Assembly: GCF_019749255.1 (NCBI RefSeq)
Contig: NZ_JACWFH010000012.1
Coordinates: 1 to 64,000, forward strand
Reading direction: 5' to 3'
Source: Mesobacillus maritimus
GTDB taxonomy: Bacteria; Bacillota; Bacilli; Bacillales; Cytobacillaceae
DNA: 64,000 nucleotides
The notes beneath the pieces are model-generated. The model ran no database searches, was not told the DNA's origin, and worked only from the letters and a program-made list of their open reading frames with translations. Position 1 is the first letter of the stretch, and the number at the start of each line of letters is the position of its first letter. A program made the position numbers and the translations under genes. Positions 56,971 through 64,000 of this stretch are shown here, piece after piece.

Positions 56971-58350
56971 TCAGTTCCCGAGGACTTCGTCCATTTTTTT
57001 TAATTTTCGGTAGATGACGGACCGGTCTACGCCTAGCTTTTTGGCGGCTTCGATTCCTTTCCCATTGCAGGTTTCAAGCACGTTTGTAATATATCGGCCT
57101 TCAGCAACGGCAGCAAAGTCTTTTAAGTTGTTCAGTTTACACAAATTGTTTTTAATAAAATGATCGAGTGTGAACCAGTCGGTCGCCGCATCCTCTTTTG
57201 ATGTGTCTGGTTCATTCTGGGAGGTCACGACTAATCTCTCAATATAATTTCTCAGTTCTCTTGCATTTCCCGGCCAGTCATTTTTCAGCATCTTTTGAAA
57301 TTCATCTGCACTTAAGACGAGCCTTTCCCCATATTTTCCATTGAATTCTGCGAGAAAATAGGAAATTAAACCGATAAGATCGAGCTTTCGATCACGGAGA
57401 GGCGGGATATGAATGGGAATAACATTGATGCGATAATATAAATCCTCACGGAACACCCCTTTTTTTACAAGCTTCCACAAGTCTTTATTCGTTGCCGTAA
57501 TAATTCGGCAATTGATTGGCACATTTTGGACACCGCCGATTCGCCTTACTTCATTATGATCAATCACCCGCAACAGTTTTGCCTGCAGGGCGAGTGGCAT
57601 TTCAGCAATCTCATCTAAAAATAATATCCCATCATTCGCCAGCTCAAAGATTCCCTTTTTCGCCTCTGTCGCTCCGACAAAAGCTCCCTTTTCATAGCCA
57701 AACAACTCCTGCTCAAACATGGCTGAAGGAATCGAGGCGCAATTAATGGTTAAGAACGGACCTTGTGTACGGTTGCTTCGTTGGTAAATATACCGGGCAA
57801 TCACTTCTTTGCCTGTTCCTGATTCGCCATGGATATAGATCTTGCTATCATAAGCAGCAATCTGGTTGCATACCTTTACAATTTGCTTCATTGCTAAGCT
57901 CTCCGCAACAATACCGGGTATTGCGGGTTGCTGCAGTTGTTCTTTATTTTTATTCGATTGATTTACGATACTCGGGTCGACATCAAAAAATGGCTGTTTT
58001 CCATTGTACTCATTTGAGGTAGTCACGACAAGCTGGACCTCTCCATCCTTCTGGAAGATAGGTATTGCGGTCGATCTTATATGAAAGCCCCGATGGGTGT
58101 CCACGGTGCGGGATACCTTTTGCTTGGTTGTAATGGCCTCGATCGTAATTGAATGTTTATAATAACCAGCTTTGACCAAGTCCTCGACATTCATTTTTAG
58201 TAATTCTTCGAGAGTTAAGCCAAGGGTTAATGCGGTGAATTCGTTGGAAATGAGGATGTTGCCCTTTGCGTCCGTTACAAATAAAGTTGAAGGTAAATCA
58301 TGATGATTTTTAACGGCCAAGTGATTTTTGTCAGAAGTCTTTTTCCCCAT
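56971..58350 (-). CDS. Sigma-54-dependent-type transcriptional activator (PAS, AAA+, Fis HTH)
   Basis: 459 residues. PAS-like sensor at about 15-120; AAA+ domain with Walker A GESGTGKEVIA near 175 and Walker B GILFLDEIAEM near 245; Fis-type HTH at the end (GKGIEAAKKLGVDRSVIYRK). The loop that normally reads GAFTGA and contacts sigma-54 is GAFVGA here (YEKGAFVGATEAKKG), a T-to-V change at a key residue. It lies downstream of, and in line with, the CoA-transferase/OFA/FabK genes and presumably controls them through the -24/-12 site at 62549-62565. Confidence 0.87.
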   Translation of the reverse strand: MGKKTSDKNHLAVKNHHDLPSTLFVTDAKGNILISNEFTALTLGLTLEELLKMNVEDLVKAGYYKHSITIEAITTKQKVSRTVDTHRGFHIRSTAIPIFQKDGEVQLVVTTSNEYNGKQPFFDVDPSIVNQSNKNKEQLQQPAIPGIVAESLAMKQIVKVCNQIAAYDSKIYIHGESGTGKEVIARYIYQRSNRTQGPFLTINCASIPSAMFEQELFGYEKGAFVGATEAKKGIFELANDGILFLDEIAEMPLALQAKLLRVIDHNEVRRIGGVQNVPINCRIITATNKDLWKLVKKGVFREDLYYRINVIPIHIPPLRDRKLDLIGLISYFLAEFNGKYGERLVLSADEFQKMLKNDWPGNARELRNYIERLVVTSQNEPDTSKEDAATDWFTLDHFIKNNLCKLNNLKDFAAVAEGRYITNVLETCNGKGIEAAKKLGVDRSVIYRKLKKMDEVLGN

Positions 58351-58436
58351 ACCTTTTCCTCCTCTTACCTACACTTCCTTCATCCATTATACGTTCAATT
58401 CTATCGAATTACCGTGGATAGAATGTGACATTTTAC

Positions 58437-58477
58437 CTAAAAAAAAGCCAAATGGAATAGATCATTCCATTTGGCTT
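58437..58477 (-). terminator. Terminator of the CoA-transferase operon
   Basis: 14-bp perfect stem AAGCCAAATGGAAT/ATTCCATTTGGCTT, 5-base loop, long T run on the minus strand. It separates the catabolic operon from the regulator gene. Confidence 0.9.
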
Positions 58478-58485
58478 GCAAACGA

Positions 58486-59445
58486 TTATGCGTGTACCAA
58501 TTCTCTTTCAACAATCGTTGTATTCCCTAGTTTATTTAAAACTTCCTGGGCTTCAGCAAACATAGTTGTAATCATTTCTTCTACCGTGGTAATCTCCTTG
58601 ACTAACCCACAGATTTGACCAGCCATGACGGAGCCTCGATCTGTATCTCCTTCGAACACCGCCTTACGCAGAGAGCCTAAAGAAATATGTTCCAATTCAT
58701 CACGAGAGGCATTTTGTTTTTCTAGCTTTAGAAACTCTTCAACCATACTATTTTTAATGCTTCGCACTGGACCGCCTATGCTACGGCCGGTAACGATTGT
58801 ACTTGTATCATCTGCATTAACCACTGCGAGTTTAAAATTTTCATGTGTCGGGCACTCAACGGTAGCAAGGAAGCGAGTTCCAACCTGGACACCTTGAGCA
58901 CCGAGCGCAAAGGCAGCAGCGATTCCGCGCCCATCGGCAATTCCACCAGCTGCGACAACTGGAATGGAGACAGCACTTGTAATCTGTGGCAATAATGCCA
59001 TCGTTGTTGTTTCGCCCACATGCCCTCCTGCTTCCGTTCCTTCAGCTACAATCGCATCGACTCCTAACGCTTCCATTTTCTTGGCAATTTTTACAGAAGG
59101 GACAACCGGAATGACTTTAATTCCATGCTCTTTAAAAGTGGCCATATAAGGAGCAGGCGTTCCAGCACCAGTTGTGACAATTTTAACGCCTTCTTCTATG
59201 ATGACTTCAATCAATTCTGGGATATTCTTCATCATTAACATTAGATTTACACCAAATGGCTTATCCGTGATTTCTTTTGTTTTACGGATTTCCTCACGAA
59301 GGCTGTCTGCTGTTAATCCTCCTGATCCGATAAGTCCTAAACCTCCAGCATTTGAAACAGCTCCTACGAGTGGATGTAACGCAATTTGCGCCATCCCTCC
59401 TTGAAAAATTGGATATTTAATTCCTAGTAATGTTGTTATATTCAT
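58486..59445 (-). CDS. FMN-dependent enoyl-ACP reductase (FabK-like) / nitronate monooxygenase family
   Basis: 319 residues, FMN (beta/alpha)8 barrel. GIKYPIFQGGMAQIALHPLV at the start, AEGTEAGGHVGETTTM near 135 (His of FabK and NMO enzymes), VPVVAAGGIADGRGIAAAFA near 170 and GVQVGTRFLATVECP (FMN phosphate site). ATG 59445 fits GGAGG better than 59451. Gene neighbours point to acyl-CoA or nitroalkane catabolism rather than housekeeping fatty-acid synthesis. Confidence 0.87.
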   Translation of the reverse strand: MNITTLLGIKYPIFQGGMAQIALHPLVGAVSNAGGLGLIGSGGLTADSLREEIRKTKEITDKPFGVNLMLMMKNIPELIEVIIEEGVKIVTTGAGTPAPYMATFKEHGIKVIPVVPSVKIAKKMEALGVDAIVAEGTEAGGHVGETTTMALLPQITSAVSIPVVAAGGIADGRGIAAAFALGAQGVQVGTRFLATVECPTHENFKLAVVNADDTSTIVTGRSIGGPVRSIKNSMVEEFLKLEKQNASRDELEHISLGSLRKAVFEGDTDRGSVMAGQICGLVKEITTVEEMITTMFAEAQEVLNKLGNTTIVERELVHA

Positions 59446-59459
59446 GTTCATTTCCTCCT

Positions 59460-60704
59460 CTAAGCTATTTTTGAGATTGTCGTTGTTGATTTTTTGTTTT
59501 CCATGGCTTTAAATACAAAGGTTAAAGCGAAACCAATAAGTGAAATAACTAACGCGATATAAAAGGCATTTGTAAAGCTTCCACTGTTTGCAGCGGCCAC
59601 GCTATTCGCAATTCTTGGTCCAAAGAAAGCCGCCCCGGAGTAACCGATAAAGGTGACCCCATAGTTCACACCGTAATACTTCATCCCGAATTTCTCCCCA
59701 ACAATCGATGGGAAAATCCCCATGGTTCCGCCGAAACATAACCCGATCCCAACGATTGCAACAGCAAAGCCAAGGACCGAAGTGGATAATGCGATCGTTA
59801 ACATCATTGCCGCAATGACGATGTAGATGACCATTAAACATTTTGTGCGGCCAATTTTATCGGAAATAGCTCCCCAGAAAACCCGACCAAGACAGTTGCT
59901 TAGAGAATACAAACTAACATATAATGCCGCTGTAGCTGCGGAAAGTCCAAACATGGTCTGTCCGATGACTGAAGCATTCGATGTAACCATCATTCCAGAG
60001 AGAGCACCGATTAAAAACAAACTAGCAATCACGTAAAAGATTGGCTTTTTCAGCATTTCATTCCACGGGATATTCACACCATTTTTCTTGGCACCTGCAA
60101 CCACTGGCGGTGTCCACCCTTTTGGAGCATAGCCAACAGGAGCAGCTTGGAAGAAAAAGCTTGCGCCTAAAATAACAACCAAGAAAACAATTCCAAGCGT
60201 TACAAGGGCTGACTGAACACCGTTATTTGTAATTAAGGCGTTCGCAATAGGGGCAATGACGATTGTCCCACCACCATAACCTGCAGTAACAATTCCAGTT
60301 CCAAGACCCCTTTTATCAGGAAAGAGCTTAACTGTGTTCCCAATCGTAGCAGAATAGACAACTCCTTGTCCGATACCGGCAATTAAACCGTACGTAATGT
60401 AAAGCATCCAAGGCGCAGTTGCTAAGCCTGATAAAATAAACCCAATGCCAAACATCGATCCACCAAGGATAATGGCGGTTTTCGCGCCACCTTTATCGAC
60501 CAACTTCCCGCCTAAAATCATTGGAATAGGCGAAATGGCAGCATTAATGGTAAAGGCCATCATGATTTCCGGCATGGTTGCGTTAAAAACATTGGTTAAT
60601 GGCAGGGCAAAAATACTGAATGCGTAAACCGCACCAACGCAAATATTAATCAAAGTTGAGGCAATAAGGATTCTCCACCGATTTAGCTCCATATTCACAA
60701 TCAT
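59460..60704 (-). CDS. OFA-family MFS transporter (oxalate/formate antiporter-like)
   Basis: 414 residues, twelve helices. Family marks: GAVYAFSIFALPLTNVF in helix 1, LVDKGGAKTAIILGG in the 2-3 loop, YGLIAGIGQGVVYSATIGNT, and GAISDKIGRTKCLMVIYIVI in the second half. Transports a small carboxylate; the CoA transferase next to it suggests the imported acid is activated to a CoA ester. Start uncertain among 60704, GTG 60698 and ATG 60692. Confidence 0.87.
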   Translation of the reverse strand: MIVNMELNRWRILIASTLINICVGAVYAFSIFALPLTNVFNATMPEIMMAFTINAAISPIPMILGGKLVDKGGAKTAIILGGSMFGIGFILSGLATAPWMLYITYGLIAGIGQGVVYSATIGNTVKLFPDKRGLGTGIVTAGYGGGTIVIAPIANALITNNGVQSALVTLGIVFLVVILGASFFFQAAPVGYAPKGWTPPVVAGAKKNGVNIPWNEMLKKPIFYVIASLFLIGALSGMMVTSNASVIGQTMFGLSAATAALYVSLYSLSNCLGRVFWGAISDKIGRTKCLMVIYIVIAAMMLTIALSTSVLGFAVAIVGIGLCFGGTMGIFPSIVGEKFGMKYYGVNYGVTFIGYSGAAFFGPRIANSVAAANSGSFTNAFYIALVISLIGFALTFVFKAMENKKSTTTISKIA

Positions 60705-60725
60705 GTTCCTCTCTATTTTAAAGTG

Positions 60726-60760
60726 GCAGACAAAGGAGCATTTGCACCCCTTTGTTTGCT
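60726..60760 (-). terminator. Hairpin between CoA-transferase and OFA genes
   Basis: GCAGACAAAGG and CCTTTGTTTGC (one mismatch) around 12 bases. Could attenuate transcription into the downstream genes. Confidence 0.45.
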
Positions 60761-60770
60761 GATAGAATGT

Positions 60771-62372
60771 TTACCCTACTAGTACTGGCTCTGGCTTACT
60801 AGCCTCGTGCGCGTTTTCCTCAATAATGGACCTTAATTTCCCCCAGCTCTCTTCGAAGATGCCCGCATCCATTTCTTTTAAATTAGGGGAAATCACCGGT
60901 GCAAATTCCATTTGATCAAGAATGTCCTTTTGCAAGTCCACTCCTGGTGCCAGTTCAGTTAGCGTCATTTTCCCTTCCACTAGTTCAAACACCGCGCGCT
61001 CAGTCACGTAGACAACAGGTTGCTTAATCTCGCTCGCATAAGCACCACTAAACGTAATCTGTTGAACGTTTTTAATAAACTTCTTTGCCTTTCCTTCTTG
61101 GACAATTTGCAATTTGCCATTTTCGACTTTCACCTGTAACCCACCAGCTGTAAAGGTACCCGCAAAGACGAGCTTTTTCGCCGATTGAGAGATATTGATG
61201 AAACCGCCACATCCAGCGACACGAGAGCCAAACTTACTGACGTTTACGTTCCCAAACTGGTCCGTTTGAGCCAAGCCAAGAACAGACAAATCAATTCCGC
61301 CACCATCGTAAAAATCAAACTGGGAATCATGGTCAACGATTGCCTCAGAGTTATACGCATGACCAAAATCCTTTAAGCCAGCAGGTACACCACCAATGGA
61401 GCCTGCTTCGGTTGTAAGCATGAGTTGATCACTCACATCCTCTTCTGCCGCAATTGTTCCGACACTTGCCGGAATCCCCACACCAAGATTTAAGATAGTA
61501 TTTGGCAACAGTTCCGCTGCCGAACGACGTGCTATCACTTTCCGTTCATCGAGTGGAAGTGGCTCAATTCCGCCAACTGGAATTTTTACTTGTCCAGAGA
61601 AAGCTGGATTATAATACGTGTTCTCTGTTTGGAAATGATTTTCCGGTTTAGCGACGACAACATAGTCGACTAAAATGCCTGGTACTTTAATATCCTTTGG
61701 ACTTAACGTTCCGTTCTTTGCAACCGTCTCAACTTGGGCAATCACGATTCCACCCGAGTTGCGAACAGCTTGAGCAATTGGGAGAACCTCCATATGAAGA
61801 CCTTCTTTTTCAAGGGTTAAATTTCCGTTTTCATCTGCAGTCGTTCCGCGAATTAACCCGACTTGGATTGGGAAGGACTTGTAATACAGCCATTCATCTC
61901 CTTCAATTTCAATGACTTTCACGATGTCCTCTTTTGTGGACGGGGACATCTTTCCCCCTTCAACGCGAGGGTCAACAAAAGTACCCATCCCTACCTTTGT
62001 AATCACACCTGGGCGCTTCGCCGCAATTTCACGGTAGAGTTGCGTGATGACACCTTGCGGGAGATTGTAAGCTTCACATTTATCCTCTTCAATTAATCGC
62101 GCCATTCCCGGGGAGGCAATGGCAATCCCACCAATCCACCGTTTCACCAAGCCTTCATAGCCTAAATGGCTCATCCCTTTATCTCGTCTGTTTCCGACGG
62201 CACTTGAATGCATAACAGTCAAATTTTGTGGATGCCCTGTTTGCAAGAAACGCTCTTCAATGGAAATCCCCATTTCTTCGGCCCAGCACGATAATCCAAA
62301 CCCACTAGCCGCAACCGTATCCCCATCCTTAATCAACTCTGCCGCTTTCGCTGCTGAAATCACTTTTGTCAT
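60771..62372 (-). CDS. Acyl-CoA:carboxylate CoA-transferase, fused alpha-beta (YdiF/Pct-like)
   Basis: 533 residues. Family I CoA-transferase with both subunits in one chain: N-half start VISAAKAAELIKDGDTVAAS, C-half start about 290 (TILNLGVGIPASVGTIAAEE), then MLTTEAGSIGGVP near 325 with the catalytic Glu of the (S)ENG/EAGS motif. AAGGAGTG before the ATG. Moves CoA between acetyl-, propionyl- or acetoacetyl-type esters and a carboxylate. First gene of the operon with the OFA transporter and FabK-like enzyme. Confidence 0.9.
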   Translation of the reverse strand: MTKVISAAKAAELIKDGDTVAASGFGLSCWAEEMGISIEERFLQTGHPQNLTVMHSSAVGNRRDKGMSHLGYEGLVKRWIGGIAIASPGMARLIEEDKCEAYNLPQGVITQLYREIAAKRPGVITKVGMGTFVDPRVEGGKMSPSTKEDIVKVIEIEGDEWLYYKSFPIQVGLIRGTTADENGNLTLEKEGLHMEVLPIAQAVRNSGGIVIAQVETVAKNGTLSPKDIKVPGILVDYVVVAKPENHFQTENTYYNPAFSGQVKIPVGGIEPLPLDERKVIARRSAAELLPNTILNLGVGIPASVGTIAAEEDVSDQLMLTTEAGSIGGVPAGLKDFGHAYNSEAIVDHDSQFDFYDGGGIDLSVLGLAQTDQFGNVNVSKFGSRVAGCGGFINISQSAKKLVFAGTFTAGGLQVKVENGKLQIVQEGKAKKFIKNVQQITFSGAYASEIKQPVVYVTERAVFELVEGKMTLTELAPGVDLQKDILDQMEFAPVISPNLKEMDAGIFEESWGKLRSIIEENAHEASKPEPVLVG

Positions 62373-62427
62373 GTCTATTCACTCCTTAGTTGTTTTTGTG
62401 AATACCTTCACATATATAAAGAAAAAA

Positions 62428-62487
62428 ATAAGGAAATCATGTAAAGCGATGTGAACTTTTCAACATAAAGATGTGTGGTTTCCTTAT
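62428..62487. other. Long-range inverted repeat in the operon leader
   Basis: ATAAGGAAATCA (62428-62439) and TGGTTTCCTTAT (62476-62487) pair at 11 of 12 positions across 36 bases. It would form in the 5' leader of the CoA-transferase transcript, or could be a binding-site pair. Confidence 0.45.
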
Positions 62488-62548
62488 GCCTTTTCATTTG
62501 TGAATTATTTCACTAACATCGTAAGACAAAAGCAAATAGCCGTCAACA

Positions 62549-62565
62549 CGGCACAATAAGTGCCG
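62549..62565 (-). promoter_or_regulatory. Candidate sigma-54 (-24/-12) promoter
   Basis: On the minus strand CGGCACTTATTGTGC keeps GG and GC at the required 10-base gap; it differs from TGGCACNNNNNTTGC at two positions. Because it is a palindrome it reads the same both ways and could instead be a small hairpin. It lies about 165 bases before the CoA-transferase gene, whose operon ends beside a sigma-54-type activator. The rest of 62566-63138 shows no gene, only a short GTGGCC/GGCCAC hairpin at 62863-62878. Confidence 0.55.
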
Positions 62566-63138
62566 AATTGAGCTGTTTTCTGTTGTTTTTTTGCGAAAAA
62601 CAAAAAGGAACAGGGGCATATTTTAGACGGGGAGGTTTATAGATGTAATCATTTAAGTAGCATGATTCTGTGCTATATGTATTGATGAACAGCCATTTGC
62701 TTGAAGTGTTGCAGAAAACCAGCAAGATTTACCCCATCCTTCCCTTTTCCTTCTCAATAACACTATTCAAATAGAATAAAACTAGTAGAACCATACCCCA
62801 AAAAATTTAAAAAAATTTTCCTTCACAGCATTTATGATTAAATTCGCATTTTTACAACACGAGTGGCCCAAAGGCCACCGCTCCCCTTCCGGAACAGCAA
62901 CATTATGCTAGAAAATCATAAGCTCTTCTTTAGATTACCTGTCCTTTTTATCATTGGTTGAGTGAAGGTTGAATTTAAAGAAAGTAATTGTTGCAGTGTG
63001 AGTCAGAAAGTAGTAGTAAGAATGACCAACTAAGAAATGTTAAAAATTCACATATCCTTCATCTTTAGTATCTCTGAATAATTTTTAATATAGTAAAATT
63101 ATCCTATTCACAAATTTACTATAAAAGGAGTTTTAAAG

Positions 63139-63843
63139 ATGAAACGTATTTTATCTTTTGCTAAAAAGAATTGGAGATATACTCTTGTAGCCCTTCTTGC
63201 TCTATGGATTGGCTCAACTGTAGGTCCCTCCCAAGCAGCAATGGATACCGCAATAAAGGTAAACAAAGGCATGACAGAGGAAATTGATGAACTAGAATCA
63301 CTAAACAGTGAATCTGCAACGAAAATTGCCGAACTAGAAGCAAAAGTGAAGGAAGCAGAGCCCTTCTTTAAATTGAAAGAAGAAGAACGGAAGCAAAAAG
63401 AAGCTGAAGCGAAGGCTGCCGAAGAAAAACGTTTAGCTGAAGAAAAGGAAAAGGAAGAAGCTGAGCAGAAGGCAGCTGAAGCGAAAGCTGCTGAAGAAAA
63501 GCGTTTGGCAGAGGAGAAAGAAAAGAAAGGGTATGAGACAGGAATCACCTATGATCAACTAGCAAGAACACCTGATGATTACATTGCAGAAAAGGTCAAA
63601 TTTAAAGGCAAGGTCGTTCAGGTAATGGAAGGTGACGGTACCACTCAAATAAGATTAGCAGTGAATGACAATTACGATACGGTTCTTTTCGGAGAATTTG
63701 ATTCTTCCATTCTAGATTCAAGAGTTTTAGAAGATGATGTCATTACCATTATGGGAGTATCAGCCGGACTCATTACTTACGAATCAACAATGGGTGGAGA
63801 AATATCCATTCCAGGCGTATCGATTGAAAAAATAGAACAATAA
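63139..63843 (+). CDS. Secreted or anchored coiled-coil protein with C-terminal OB-like domain
   Basis: 234 residues. N-terminal hydrophobic helix (YTLVALLALWIGSTVGPSQA, residues 14-33) acts as signal or anchor. Residues 45-130 form a long charged coiled coil with two copies of a KAAEEKRLAEEKEKEEAEQK-type stretch. The C-terminal 100 residues (GITYDQLARTPDDYIAEKVK, then FKGKVVQVMEGDG, IMGVSAGLITYESTMGGEIS) are a small beta-barrel-like domain frequent in Bacillota and often named toxin regulator. Strong AAAGGAG site. Function unknown. Confidence 0.8.
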   Translation: MKRILSFAKKNWRYTLVALLALWIGSTVGPSQAAMDTAIKVNKGMTEEIDELESLNSESATKIAELEAKVKEAEPFFKLKEEERKQKEAEAKAAEEKRLAEEKEKEEAEQKAAEAKAAEEKRLAEEKEKKGYETGITYDQLARTPDDYIAEKVKFKGKVVQVMEGDGTTQIRLAVNDNYDTVLFGEFDSSILDSRVLEDDVITIMGVSAGLITYESTMGGEISIPGVSIEKIEQ

Positions 63844-63924
63844 ACCTGGACAGGGTACATCTTCCTGTCTAATAGGAACTTTATCAACAAGTCCCTAAGC
63901 ATCGGTCAAGGCCAGCCGTTTATA

Positions 63925-63944
63925 GGGACACAGGGGACTGTTCT
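63925..63944. repeat. GGGACA palindrome family, truncated copy
   Basis: GGGACACAGGGGACTGTTC, left part only, ending next to the possible IS end. Confidence 0.5.
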
Positions 63945-63947
63945 AAG

Positions 63948-64000
63948 GTGCACCCCAAAAGTTAGGGTCAAAATCTAATCCTTTGGGGTGTTTATGTTGG
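63948..64000. mobile_element. Possible terminus of an IS3-family element
   Basis: CACCCCAAAAGTTAG and CTAATCCTTTGGGGTG form an imperfect inverted pair at the extreme edge of the window. The TGCACCCCAAAAGTTAG start is like termini of IS3/IS150-group elements in Bacillus. The element body, if present, lies beyond the window. Confidence 0.4.

Noticed and set aside
63139-63843. Toxin-antitoxin component, suggested by the family nickname toxin regulator
   Set aside because: No partner toxin gene is adjacent; the features are a signal/anchor helix, coiled coil and small beta domain only.

Overview
The window looks like a chromosomal stretch of a low-GC, spore-forming Bacillaceae (Bacillus/Neobacillus/Geobacillus type). 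Supporting signs are strong AGGAGG ribosome sites, CcpA cre sites, an AraR-type GntR/LacI regulator, an Sda-type checkpoint peptide, an FbpA-family peptide, PhoD behind a Pho-box-like promoter, CWB2 wall-binding and YesL/YesM/YesN-type proteins. No rRNA, tRNA, phage or CRISPR locus is visible. Product names come from sequence features and family knowledge only; no database search was run.

Layout. 0-0.4 kb: tandem array of a 52-bp hairpin unit. 0.5-6.1 kb: LacI regulator, GH43 glycosidase and a CUT1 sugar ABC importer, all on the minus strand. 6.6-13.8 kb: an unusual cell-surface region with Q/N-rich, curlin-like repeat proteins (one complete, two truncated, one leaderless), a VTC-domain protein plus DUF4956 membrane protein pair, an amidase with a CWB2 repeat, and a large secreted Q-rich/calcium-repeat protein. 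14-16 kb: soluble glucose dehydrogenase-like protein and a small membrane protein. 16.5-25 kb: a three-component sensor (binding protein, YesM-type kinase, YesN-type regulator) followed by a CUT2 sugar importer; gene order matches araPST-araEGH of Geobacillus stearothermophilus. 25.5-37.3 kb: miscellaneous genes (PhoD, sensor kinase, aromatic-acid-type MFS, MetE-like enzyme, FbpA-like peptide, dehydrogenase, TetR plus membrane protein, broken ABC ATPase, Sda-like peptide, VOC protein).

37.6-50.1 kb is an arabinose/arabino-oligosaccharide island: araB-araD-araA, a first AraR, then a second operon with an oligosaccharide importer (binding protein and two permeases), a YesL protein and GH51 arabinofuranosidase, headed by a second AraR paralogue. 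The araB and transporter promoters both carry an AraR box exactly between -35 and -10, and the transporter promoter also has a full-match cre. With the 16.5-25 kb locus, this gives sensing of external sugar, monomer uptake, oligomer uptake, intracellular debranching and conversion to xylulose 5-phosphate.

50.4-62.4 kb: aldo/keto reductase; a four-gene zinc-ribbon/TcaA-like/NagZ-like envelope operon; and a CoA-transferase/OFA transporter/FabK-like operon with its own sigma-54-type activator. 63.1-63.8 kb: a coiled-coil secreted protein; the window then runs into a possible IS end.

The most striking non-genic signal is a family of about 19 short palindromes (arms GGGACAAGG/CCTTGTCCC) scattered between genes. 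Two copies have become the coding 3' ends of genes, and one sits inside the araBDA operon next to the araA ribosome site. A second family of four near-identical CCGGTTGGG hairpins serves as terminators, and two unrelated tandem arrays share a 52-bp period with one hairpin per unit.
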